Below, piece by piece: positions 8,100 to 14,493 of a stretch of DNA of 64,000 nt. Positions within the stretch are counted from its first letter, which is position 1, and each line of letters opens with the position of its first letter. The notes beneath the pieces are model-generated. The model was not told where the DNA came from. It saw nothing but the letters and a program-made list of their open reading frames with translations, and did not search any database. Source of the stretch: Tellurirhabdus rosea (GTDB lineage: Bacteria > Bacteroidota > Bacteroidia > Cytophagales > Spirosomataceae); the NCBI RefSeq assembly GCF_026278345.1, contig NZ_CP111085.1, forward strand, positions 4,994,282 to 5,058,281, read 5' to 3'. Made by a program: the position numbers and the translations under genes.

Positions 8100-9311
8100 T
8101 TAGGCCGTAGCGCGGGTGGCGGGCTGTACTTCGTTTTCCCGGCGGCCAAAATGAAACAGCGTCCGGGTCAGGATGATCAACACCAGCGGCAGGGATTCGT
8201 AGCTGTATCCGTGCAGGAGCGCATAGGCGTAAAAAAGCAGCGCCAGCACGGAAGTAATGGCGAAATACCGGCGGGTCCGTTCCGGGGCGCTGGCGCGGGT
8301 GGCCCAGAAAATGAGCGGCAGGTGCAGCGGCATCATCAGCAGCAGGGCCGGATTCCAGGCCGTTACGCCGTGGTCGGTAGCCACCCAGAGCAGGAACAGA
8401 AACCAGCCCCAGAAGCCCAGAAAGCCGAAAAAGAACCGGTCAAACCGCGTACCGCGCTGGCCCAGCCGCCGCTGGCGCCGGGTCAGGAGCACGACCAGCA
8501 GGAACGCGGCCGTAAAGACGATGAACGGGGAAAGGATCGTGGACAGAATACCAGGCTGCTCGGGCTGCGCCACCACCAGCGGGCGGTTTTCGCTCACCAG
8601 CGGCAGCCGCTGCCCGTTGGGCTGCAAAATCGTGGCCTTCTGAAACTGGATGAAAACGTTCTGCGGCAGCCACATGGCCACCCAGGCACTGTTGCGTTCG
8701 TCGGCCGGGCGACCGACGGCCATGTTCATTCCGAAGCGGGCCCAGTGCCAGTCGCCGAGGTAGTCGTTCATCCAGGCACGGAACGAACGCGTGGAGTCGA
8801 GGGCCGTGGGGTCGAACCGGATGCTGTCGCCCGCGGCCTGCACGATCATGTCGCGCGGACGGGTCGAGCAGTTGTCGTGATAAAATTTATAGCGGTAGAG
8901 CCGGTTTTCGGGCAGGTAATTCTTCGCCAGTGCGTCGAAAAGCTGTTGTTTCTGGCTCTGCGACAAATTCAGCACCTGCTCGGTCATGCTCCGGTTCACG
9001 CGCTGGTAATAGGCGGTTACCTGATAAAGATTGTGGACGGAAAGCGTGTACGGCAGCGTTCCCCGCAAAAATTTCAGCACGAACGAATCGGCATCGTAAT
9101 CGAAACCGCCGTAGCTGTAGTTCTGGTCGAAGCCGAGGGCCGGATCAAAAATCCGGATTTCGGTATGCCCGAAGGCCGACGAAATGTCGTCGTCGCCCGG
9201 CCCCACGGTAATGAGGCTCACCTGGGTCTGGGGTGAGAGGGTCTGGGCTTTGGCCGAATGAAGAATGAAAAATGAAGAATGAAGAATGAACAGGGCCGTC
9301 AGCCAGCGCAT
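8100..9311 (-). CDS. DUF4105 (Lnb N-terminal periplasmic) membrane protein
   Basis: Exported membrane protein of 403 residues. ATG 9311 is chosen: the frame is open further upstream but would overlap rsmI and has no signal-like residues. Residues 1-24 form a signal peptide whose core is a seven-residue repeat (FILHSSF, FILHSAK) encoded by a heptamer DNA repeat. The periplasmic domain carries SLITVGPGDDDISSAFGHTE and a HDNCSTRPRDM motif with the conserved His and Cys of DUF4105, a family with a proposed thiol-hydrolase-like site. Several hydrophobic helices follow (about residues 250-385). Function is unknown. It is 34 nt downstream of rsmI. Confidence 0.82.
   Translation of the reverse strand: MRWLTALFILHSSFFILHSAKAQTLSPQTQVSLITVGPGDDDISSAFGHTEIRIFDPALGFDQNYSYGGFDYDADSFVLKFLRGTLPYTLSVHNLYQVTAYYQRVNRSMTEQVLNLSQSQKQQLFDALAKNYLPENRLYRYKFYHDNCSTRPRDMIVQAAGDSIRFDPTALDSTRSFRAWMNDYLGDWHWARFGMNMAVGRPADERNSAWVAMWLPQNVFIQFQKATILQPNGQRLPLVSENRPLVVAQPEQPGILSTILSPFIVFTAAFLLVVLLTRRQRRLGQRGTRFDRFFFGFLGFWGWFLFLLWVATDHGVTAWNPALLLMMPLHLPLIFWATRASAPERTRRYFAITSVLALLFYAYALLHGYSYESLPLVLIILTRTLFHFGRRENEVQPATRATA
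9256..9290. repeat. Heptamer repeat inside a signal-peptide coding region
   Basis: GAAGAAT-type units with a 7-bp period (GAAGAAT, GAAAAAT, GAAGAAT, GAAGAAT) on the plus strand. Because 7 bp x 3 gives 7 codons, the minus-strand gene reads it as a 7-residue hydrophobic repeat. Confidence 0.8.
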
Positions 9312-9345
9312 TCTCCGCCGACTGCTGTTCACTGACCACTGCCCG

Positions 9346-10011
9346 TTATTTTCCCTGAACACAGATAACAAGTTCACCTTTGATCGCTTTTTCGGCAAAA
9401 TACGCAATTATTTCCTGCAGAGTTCCCCGTACGGTTTCTTCGTACAGTTTTGTCAGTTCCCGGCTGACGCTCGCCGGTCGGTCGGGGCCGAAGGTCTGGC
9501 TGAACTGTTCGAGGGTTTTGAGCAGGCGGTGGGGCGATTCGTAGAAAATCATCGTCCGTTCTTCGCCGGAAAGCTCGGTAAGGCGGGTCTGGCGGCCTTT
9601 TTTGTGGGGCAGAAATCCTTCGAAGGTAAAACGGTCGGCGGGCAGGCCGGAAGCCACCAGCGCCGGAACAAAGGCCGTGGCACCGGGCAGGCATTCCACC
9701 GGAACGTCGGCCTTGATGCACTCGCGGACGAGCAGAAAACCGGGGTCGGAGATGGCCGGCGTACCGGCGTCGGAGATGAGGGCGATGGTCTTGCCCGACT
9801 TCAGCTGGGCGATGATCCGCTGCACCGTCTGGTGCTCATTAAATATATGGTAGCTGTGAAGCGGCTTGCTGATGGCGAGGTGCCGGAGCAGCACTCCCGA
9901 GGTACGGGTATCTTCCGCCAGAATGGCATCCACGCTTTTCAGCACGTTGATCGCCCGCAGCGTAATGTCCTCCAGGTTGCCGATCGGCGTGGGAACGAGG
10001 TAAAGCTTCAT
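9346..10011 (-). CDS. rsmI: 16S rRNA (cytidine1402-2'-O)-methyltransferase
   Basis: SAM-dependent methyltransferase of the tetrapyrrole-methylase fold that modifies C1402 of 16S rRNA; 221 residues. Characteristic motifs are LYLVPTPIGNLEDITLRA at the start, AEDTRTSGVLLRHL, LISDAGTPAISDPGFLLVR, LPGATAFVPALVASGLP and FYESPHRLLKTL. It is shorter than E. coli RsmI because the C-terminal extension is missing, as in many Bacteroidota. The minus-strand promoter element at 10050-10057 lies 39 nt before the start. It probably heads an operon with the DUF4105 gene and suhB. Confidence 0.95.
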   Translation of the reverse strand: MKLYLVPTPIGNLEDITLRAINVLKSVDAILAEDTRTSGVLLRHLAISKPLHSYHIFNEHQTVQRIIAQLKSGKTIALISDAGTPAISDPGFLLVRECIKADVPVECLPGATAFVPALVASGLPADRFTFEGFLPHKKGRQTRLTELSGEERTMIFYESPHRLLKTLEQFSQTFGPDRPASVSRELTKLYEETVRGTLQEIIAYFAEKAIKGELVICVQGK

Positions 10012-10019
10012 TAAAGAAG

Positions 10020-10118
10020 TTTATGGTTTAAAGTTTATAGTTTATGGTTCAAAGGTAGGCGTTCCCGGACGGCTTCCCTAACTCTAAACCATAAACCATA
10101 AACTCTAAACCATAAACC
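10020..10118. repeat. AACCATA heptamer repeats in inverted arrangement around the rsmI promoter
   Basis: On the plus strand TTTATGGTT-type units occupy 10020-10050 and the complementary AACCATA units (7-bp period) occupy 10080-10118, so the two blocks can pair. The rsmI -7 element sits between them at the inner edge of the first block. Confidence 0.75.
10050..10057 (-). promoter_or_regulatory. -7 element TACCTTTG for rsmI
   Basis: Perfect TAnnTTTG on the minus strand, 39 nt before the rsmI ATG. No convincing -33 TTG at the expected distance. Confidence 0.5.
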
Positions 10119-10120
10119 GA

Positions 10121-10927
10121 TTAGCCGACAATAAACGGCATGGCGATGGCCAGTACCTGCTCTTTGGTCAGCGGCTCGTCGAAGGATTCGGTCACGGCCA
10201 TGGTGTCGATGCCGAACAGAACGGGTCCGGAGTGCGCGTTGATGGGGCCGAGGCGCTCGTTCTGGATCTGCTGGTCTTCACCCGCGTAGATGGCGGCGGG
10301 CAGACCGGTGCTGTCGGCAAACGTAACCCAGCCTTTGTTGCCGTTCAGGCGACGGATGTAGGCCGCGTGGCGGGCTTCCACCGAGTGGATGTTGAGGGCC
10401 GCTTCCAGCACCGCTCCCGTACCGACGAGGTTACCGGCCTGTCCCTTGTACGCCCGTACGCCCGTATCTTCGAACGCCTGCGCCAGCAGTTTGTAGGTCG
10501 TGTAGCTGCTGAACACCGTCGGGAACGTCCCTTTCGCCGTAAAGTCGAACCGGGGTTTTTCCACCGGACGGGCACCCAGCGACTGCAGCACCTTGCGCAG
10601 GAATGCGACGTGGGCGTTTTCGTGCATCTGCACTTCCGCGAAAATCAGCCGGTCTTCCGCCGGAATCAGGCCCGGTGTACCCATACCGATGTTGTAGAAT
10701 TCTGCTTCCAGGTACTCCAGCGTCAGGGCGAAATTCAGGACATCGACGATCTTGTTGTTGGTGCTCGTCTGGGCATACGCTTTTTTCAGCGACGACCCGA
10801 AAGCCAGCGGCAGGGCCGCGGCGGCCAGTTTGCCGCCCAGGTTCAGCAGGCCGCGGCGCGAATTCAGGCGCTCGTATACTTCAGGATCAACCTGCTCGAT
10901 ATCGGAAAGAATGTTTTGCAATTTCAT
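10121..10927 (-). CDS. Tat-exported ferritin-like protein, type B copy 2
   Basis: Ferritin-like (Ferritin_2, desiccation-related PCC13-62 type) protein of 268 residues. The N-terminus carries a Tat signal, NSRRGLLNLGGKLAAAALPL ending near AYAQ. The four-helix core shows LEYLEAEFYN, HENAHVAFLRKVL, AFEDTGVRAYKG and HSVEARHAAYIRRL; the E-x-x-H and E-A-R-H motifs are candidate diiron or other metal ligands. Export by Tat implies folding, perhaps metal loading, before secretion. It lies 12 nt after the type A gene, the same spacing as in the other copy of the operon. The physiological role is unknown; stress or desiccation protection is only suggested by family names. Confidence 0.85.
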   Translation of the reverse strand: MKLQNILSDIEQVDPEVYERLNSRRGLLNLGGKLAAAALPLAFGSSLKKAYAQTSTNNKIVDVLNFALTLEYLEAEFYNIGMGTPGLIPAEDRLIFAEVQMHENAHVAFLRKVLQSLGARPVEKPRFDFTAKGTFPTVFSSYTTYKLLAQAFEDTGVRAYKGQAGNLVGTGAVLEAALNIHSVEARHAAYIRRLNGNKGWVTFADSTGLPAAIYAGEDQQIQNERLGPINAHSGPVLFGIDTMAVTESFDEPLTKEQVLAIAMPFIVG

Positions 10928-10939
10928 CGTGTGGAGGGA

Positions 10940-11683
10940 TTACATGTTGGGGAGATTGGGACCGGTAATCATCGTTTTGACAAACGGGCTGGCGATGGCC
11001 AGTACGTCTTTCGGCTCGCGGGATTTTTCGAGCCCTTCTCCGTTCACGACATCTACTCCGGCATAGTGGCCCGTTTTGGGAGCCAGCAGCGAGCGGATCA
11101 CCGAGGCGTGGCGTGCCTCCACCGACACGATTTTGCCCGCCAGCAGCAGGTAATCAGGCGTCATCAGGTACTTACCCGCCCCGTTGTACGCCGAAACACC
11201 GAGGTCTTCGAATGCCCGGGCCGTGGTCAGCACGCTGTTGCGGTCCTTGAAGTTGACTGCGCTGAAATCCACTTCCAGGTCTCCGATGGCGGCGCTGCCC
11301 AGGGCGCGTTTGAAGAATTCGCGGTGCGTAATTTCGTGGTCGCGAATGTCTTTCAGAATCTGGCGCTCGTCGGCGTTGATGCCGTTGTACGGCATTTTCA
11401 CGACCATGTCGTAGAAAGCGGCTTCCAGTTGCTCCAGGGCGTAGGCGTAGTTCAGAATGCCTACGTCACCCGATCCCAGGTCGACCCCGGCAGCTATACG
11501 CGCACCGCCGCGGGCGGTCATGTCATCTCCTGTGATTGGATCCTTGCTGCAACCGGCCACCATCAGCGAAGTAGTAGCGGCGGCGGCTCCGGCCATGCGC
11601 AGAAACAGGCGGCGGCCTACCGGTTCGAGCCGCAGTTCGGTCTTGCGGGCATCTCCAGCCGAATTACTGAAAAATTTGCTCAT
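10940..11683 (-). CDS. Tat-exported ferritin-like lipoprotein, type A copy 2
   Basis: Ferritin-like protein of 247 residues. The signal GRRLFLRMAGAAAATTS has a twin-arginine motif and ends in a lipobox, LMVAGC, so a Tat-dependent lipoprotein is predicted. Core helices contain LEQLEAAFYDMV, DHEITHREFFKRAL, AFEDLGVSAYNG and SVEARHASVIRSLL, with Glu and His at the positions expected for metal ligands. It is the first gene of the second copy of a duplicated A-B operon. The A proteins at 10940 and 12685 are near-identical through the signal region and highly similar throughout. Confidence 0.85.
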   Translation of the reverse strand: MSKFFSNSAGDARKTELRLEPVGRRLFLRMAGAAAATTSLMVAGCSKDPITGDDMTARGGARIAAGVDLGSGDVGILNYAYALEQLEAAFYDMVVKMPYNGINADERQILKDIRDHEITHREFFKRALGSAAIGDLEVDFSAVNFKDRNSVLTTARAFEDLGVSAYNGAGKYLMTPDYLLLAGKIVSVEARHASVIRSLLAPKTGHYAGVDVVNGEGLEKSREPKDVLAIASPFVKTMITGPNLPNM

Positions 11684-11705
11684 AAGGTGTGTTAGATAGT
11701 TAAGC

Positions 11706-11725
11706 CTTCCCGTCCGTTGGAAAGT
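11706..11725 (-). promoter_or_regulatory. Conserved leader element of type A ferritin gene, copy 2
   Basis: A 20-mer matching 17 of 20 positions of the element at 13448-13467, at the same distance (22 nt) from the ATG. Its ends, CTTCCC and GGAAAG, are nearly complementary. It may be a shared operator or a relic of the duplication. Confidence 0.45.
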
Positions 11726-11810
11726 ACACAGACCTACGAGCAGGGTTTGATTATGGATTTTTTGACGACTAAATTTTTATAAAGATGGTTGCTTCCTGAG
11801 GGAACGGGAC

Positions 11811-11845
11811 AAAAAAAGCGGGCGGGAAGATTCTTCCCGCCCGCT
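11811..11845 (-). terminator. Strong terminator of the first ferritin-like operon
   Basis: Minus-strand stem of up to 14 bp (AGCGGGCGGGAAGA/TCTTCCCGCCCGCT) followed by seven T residues, 18 nt after the stop at 11863. It separates the two tandem A-B operons. Confidence 0.92.
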
Positions 11846-11862
11846 GGCTGCTGTGGTCTGAA

Positions 11863-12672
11863 TTACATACTGACGATGAACGGGGCGATAATGGCCGTCA
11901 CCTGCTCGCGGCTCAGCGGCTCGTCGAACGCCTCGGTCGCTTCTTTTTCTCCGACACCGAACGGAGCCGAGATGGCGGCTACGTTGATGATAAAGGCCGG
12001 GTCGTTCTGAAACTTGTTGTCTTCGCCAACGTACACCAGCGGCTCGGACCCTTCCGGATCGGCAAACTCGATCCAGGGCGGTACGTTCCGGAGTTTCCGG
12101 ACAACCGCCGCGTGGCGGGCCTCCACCGAGTGAATCTGAAGGGCGGCCTGCAGAATCGCGTCGTTATCGATCAGGTTGGGGGCCTGTCCTTTGTAGGCGC
12201 GTACGCCGGTGTCCTCAAATGCCTGGGCCAGTGCTTTGTAGACTTCATAGTTGCGGGACGGGTCCGGGTATTTGCCTTTCGCCGTGTAGTCGAACTGCGG
12301 CCGTTCGATGGGTCGGCCGCCGAGTGCGATGATGGTTTTCCGGACAAACGAAACGTGGTGGTTTTCGTTGTTCCGCAGCTCTTCCCACACCAGCCGGTCT
12401 TCCGCCGGGATGACGTTCCAGGCGTCCAGCCCCAGGTTGTAGAACGTGGAGTCGGTATACTCGGCCAGGAGTGCGAAGTTCAGAATGTCGATAATCTTGG
12501 CGACGTCGGAGGTTTGGGCATAGGCTTTATTAAGGGCGGAACCCAGGGCCACGGGTACGGCAGCTGCGGCTACTTTGGCACCCAGGCGGAACATCGAGCG
12601 ACGGGAGTTCAGACGCTCGTACACCTCGGGATCCAGCTCTTCGAGGTCTTTAAATAAATTTTGGAGTAACAT
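11863..12672 (-). CDS. Tat-exported ferritin-like protein, type B copy 1
   Basis: Ferritin-like protein of 269 residues, paralogous to the gene at 10121. Tat signal NSRRSMFRLGAKVAAAAVPV, cleavage near AYAQ. Core motifs: LAEYTDSTFYNL, NNENHHVSFVRKTI, AFEDTGVRAYKG and HSVEARHAAVVRKL. In the first helix the LEYLEAEFYN of the other copy is replaced by LAEYTDSTFYN, so one acidic candidate ligand differs between the copies. It follows type A copy 1 by 12 nt and ends in a strong terminator. Role unknown; exported metal-binding or stress protein is the best guess. Confidence 0.85.
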   Translation of the reverse strand: MLLQNLFKDLEELDPEVYERLNSRRSMFRLGAKVAAAAVPVALGSALNKAYAQTSDVAKIIDILNFALLAEYTDSTFYNLGLDAWNVIPAEDRLVWEELRNNENHHVSFVRKTIIALGGRPIERPQFDYTAKGKYPDPSRNYEVYKALAQAFEDTGVRAYKGQAPNLIDNDAILQAALQIHSVEARHAAVVRKLRNVPPWIEFADPEGSEPLVYVGEDNKFQNDPAFIINVAAISAPFGVGEKEATEAFDEPLSREQVTAIIAPFIVSM

Positions 12673-12684
12673 AGAGGAGTGTGG

Positions 12685-13425
12685 TTAAGCCGTTGGAAAA
12701 TCTTTTGCCATGATGGGAGTTTTGATGAATGCCTGTGCTTTGGGCAGCACCTCCGTAGGCTCCAGCGCCAGATCGAGACCCGTTCCATCGTTGACGACAT
12801 CGTATCCGGCAAAATGGCCCGTTTTGGGAGCCAGCAGATAACGGATGGTCGCGGCATGGCGGGCTTCCACCGACACGATTTTCCCGGCGGCAACCAGGTT
12901 TTTGGGCAGCGACAGGTACTTGCCGGCCCCGTTGTAAGCACCCACACCCAGATCCTCGAATGTCCGGGCGGTGGTCAGGACGCTGATGCGGTCCTTGAAA
13001 TTCACCGCGCTGAAGTCTACTTCCAGCTCCGGGATAGCGTATCCGCCGAGCAGTTTTTTGAAGAATTCGCGGTGCACTACCTCGTGGTCGCGGATGGCTT
13101 TCAGAATCATCCGTTCCTCATCGTTCATGCCGCCGTAGGGCATGTTGACGACCATGTCGTAAAAAGCGGCTTCCAGTTGTTCCAGGGCGTAGGCATAGTT
13201 GAGAATGCCGATTTCCCCGGAGCCCAAATCCACCCCGGCGGCGATACGGGCGCCACCGCGGGCCGAAATTTCCTCCGTGATGGAGTCTTTGCTGCAGCCG
13301 GCCACCATCAGCGACGTGGTAGCGGCGGCGGCCCCGGCCATGCGTAGAAACAGGCGACGGCCCACCGGCTCCAGACGAAGTTCCGTTTTCCGGGCCTCAG
13401 CCGAAGTACTAAACATTTTACTCAT
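12685..13425 (-). CDS. Tat-exported ferritin-like lipoprotein, type A copy 1
   Basis: Ferritin-like protein of 246 residues from ATG 13425. The frame is open for 79 codons upstream, but that stretch crosses a repeat element and has no relation to the paralogue, so the ATG aligned with the other copy is used. Tat-lipoprotein signal GRRLFLRMAG ... LMVAGC. Metal-ligand candidate motifs: LEQLEAAFYDMV, DHEVVHREFFKKLL, TFEDLGVGAYNG and SVEARHAATIRYLL. First gene of the A-B operon; the next gene follows after 12 nt. Confidence 0.85.
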   Translation of the reverse strand: MSKMFSTSAEARKTELRLEPVGRRLFLRMAGAAAATTSLMVAGCSKDSITEEISARGGARIAAGVDLGSGEIGILNYAYALEQLEAAFYDMVVNMPYGGMNDEERMILKAIRDHEVVHREFFKKLLGGYAIPELEVDFSAVNFKDRISVLTTARTFEDLGVGAYNGAGKYLSLPKNLVAAGKIVSVEARHAATIRYLLAPKTGHFAGYDVVNDGTGLDLALEPTEVLPKAQAFIKTPIMAKDFPTA

Positions 13426-13447
13426 AACGTGTGAGATAGGGTTTCTG

Positions 13448-13467
13448 CTTCCCGACCTTCGGAAAGT
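13448..13467 (-). promoter_or_regulatory. Conserved leader element of type A ferritin gene, copy 1
   Basis: Counterpart of the element at 11706-11725, again 22 nt before the ATG. Read on the minus strand it starts ACTTTCC and ends GGGAAG. Confidence 0.45.
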
Positions 13468-13550
13468 CAAGTTGCAAACCGGAGGTCCCACCCGTGGGTT
13501 ACACAAGAATGATTGAACGGCCCGGGATTGATTGAACGGCAGAAAGGAGT

Positions 13551-13702
13551 GATTGACAGAATTTCGAATGATTGAATGACCGATAGGCGGTGTGCCACGG
13601 TGCATAGCTCCGATAGGCTCACCCAAGCGAAGCCTGATCAACCACCGCGGCGGACCGCCCATCAGTCATTCAGTCATTCAATCATTCAAAATTCTGTCAA
13701 TC
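13551..13702. repeat. 30-bp inverted repeat element with 92-bp spacer
   Basis: Arms 13551-13580 and 13673-13702 match at 29 of 30 positions as reverse complements and are built from the GAATGATTGAATGAC repeat also found at 1121-1211. The spacer includes a twice-repeated CCGATAGGC. The right arm supplies the last codons and stop of the pterin dehydratase gene. Confidence 0.8.
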
Positions 13703-13914
13703 GCTCCCGCCAGTTCCCGGTCTTTTTGGGTAACGGTGTTGCCGGCGTCGTGGGTGGTGAGTTCGATGGTGATTTTGTTGTAAACGTTGGTCCAGTAGGG
13801 GTGGTGGTCCATTTTTTCGGCCAGCAGCGCCACGCGGGTCATGAAGGCGAAGGCTTCGGAGAAGTCGGCGAACTGGAAATGGCGCACGAGTTTGTGATCG
13901 GTTTCCTGCCACAT
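13678..13914 (-). CDS. 4a-hydroxytetrahydrobiopterin dehydratase family (PCD/DCoH)
   Basis: Pterin-4a-carbinolamine dehydratase, which regenerates the pterin cofactor of aromatic amino acid hydroxylases; 78 residues. The family motif is intact: [20 protein letters not shown] followed by THDAG, with H37, H38, P39, W41 and N43 at the active site. It is shorter than the usual 95-110 residues, missing part of the N-terminal strand. The last three residues and the stop fall in a repeat arm. No phenylalanine hydroxylase is in the window; the protein may instead act in molybdopterin or other pterin metabolism, which is only a suggestion. Confidence 0.85.
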   Translation of the reverse strand: MWQETDHKLVRHFQFADFSEAFAFMTRVALLAEKMDHHPYWTNVYNKITIELTTHDAGNTVTQKDRELAGAIDRILND

Positions 13915-14010
13915 GGGTATGGATGGGGGTTGGTTTGTGGGGAATAAAATTAGTGAAGAAGTGTTTCGGACCTAATGATAAATTGTTTCCGGTTTATAGG
14001 GCAAAATTTT

Positions 14011-14018
14011 TACCTTTG
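14011..14018 (+). promoter_or_regulatory. -7 element TACCTTTG of a small RNA gene
   Basis: Perfect TAnnTTTG. At the N20 position upstream there is only TCC (13988-13990), so the -33 box is weak. A transcript would begin near 14023. Confidence 0.55.
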
Positions 14019-14022
14019 GGAC

Positions 14023-14132
14023 CTGATTGTCTGGCTCGTTCGGAGCGAAGGAAGCGTTGATAGCCGGACAATTGAGATGTCGATAGAATATTCGTTACAG
14101 CCCGCTGGCTTTACCGGCGGGCTGTTTTTTTT
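14023..14132 (+). ncRNA. Candidate structured small RNA, possibly SRP (4.5S) RNA
   Basis: A stretch of about 110 nt with promoter and terminator but no reading frame. An 11-bp helix (ATTGTCTGGCT with AGCCGGACAAT, one G-T pair) encloses a loop region containing GGAGCGAAGGAAGC, which resembles the GGAAGGAAGC of SRP RNA domain IV. A 28-nt linker and a strong terminator follow. Size, single-copy setting and position next to tRNA-Ser fit a bacterial small SRP RNA, but the 5' and 3' ends do not pair as in E. coli 4.5S, so the identity is open. Confidence 0.5.
14098..14132 (+). terminator. Rho-independent terminator of the small RNA
   Basis: CAGCCCGCTGG/CCGGCGGGCTG, 11-bp stem with one T-G pair, 5-nt loop, followed by eight T residues. 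Confidence 0.93.
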
Positions 14133-14219
14133 GAGCTAAGTTTTGCGGGTAAGTGGCTGATTTGTCGGTAAAAACGGCGCAGATGGCCTTTTTTGTAAAA
14201 AAATCTTGCGGGCCCGCTA

Positions 14220-14250
14220 TTGACAAGACCGGAAAATCGCCCTACCTTTG
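14220..14250 (+). promoter_or_regulatory. Promoter of tRNA-Ser
   Basis: TTG (14220-14222), 20 nt, TACCTTTG (14243-14250): both Bacteroidota sigma-A boxes at ideal spacing, 27 nt before the tRNA. Confidence 0.8.
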
Positions 14251-14277
14251 TGTCATCAAATCGGCGATGTCGCCTCT

Positions 14278-14362
14278 AGAGGGATGGCAGAGCGGTCGAA
14301 TGCGGCGGTCTTGAAAACCGTTGACTGTAACAGGTCCGGGGGTTCGAATCCCTCTCCCTCTG
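14278..14362 (+). tRNA. tRNA-Ser(UGA)
   Basis: 85 nt with a long variable arm typical of class II tRNAs. Acceptor AGAGGGA pairs with TCCCTCT, discriminator G. Anticodon loop CTTGAAA carries TGA at 14312-14314. The T-arm has GGTTCGAATCC. No encoded CCA. It has its own promoter and terminator. Confidence 0.97.
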
Positions 14363-14364
14363 CT

Positions 14365-14399
14365 AAAAAGCTCGTTTCCAAGTTGGAGACGGGCTTTTT
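14365..14399. terminator. Terminator after tRNA-Ser (two-way)
   Basis: AAAAAGCTCGTTTCC pairs with GGAGACGGGCTTTTT (15 bp with two G-T pairs) around AAGTT; A-run on the left and T-run on the right make it functional in both directions. Confidence 0.88.
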
Positions 14400-14400
14400 G

Positions 14401-14411
14401 CGTTTACGCCT
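14401..14411 (+). repeat. Left 11-bp direct repeat flanking the SIR2 gene
   Basis: CGTTTACGCCT, identical to 17588-17598, immediately after the tRNA terminator. The two copies bracket the AT-rich SIR2 gene. Confidence 0.6.
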
Positions 14412-14493
14412 CTCATTTGGACTGCGCTTTTGACACGATACAACTAAAAATAATTATATTGCCATACTTCTACTTCTAAATATTTACTATAAA

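Noticed and set aside
8058-9236. 392-codon plus-strand frame opposite the DUF4105 gene
   Set aside because: The minus strand has a signal peptide and DUF4105 motifs; this frame looks like reverse-complement coding bias.
10020-10118. Riboswitch or RNA gene before rsmI
   Set aside because: The pairing potential is explained by opposed AACCATA heptamers; no known riboswitch core was recognised.
12685-13662. Longer version of the first ferritin-like protein starting at 13662
   Set aside because: The extra 79 codons run through the 30-bp inverted repeat and upstream region; the paralogue starts at the position equivalent to 13425, with the conserved leader element before it.
14248-14433. Short open frame covering tRNA-Ser
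   Set aside because: The sequence is fully explained by the tRNA, its promoter and its terminator.
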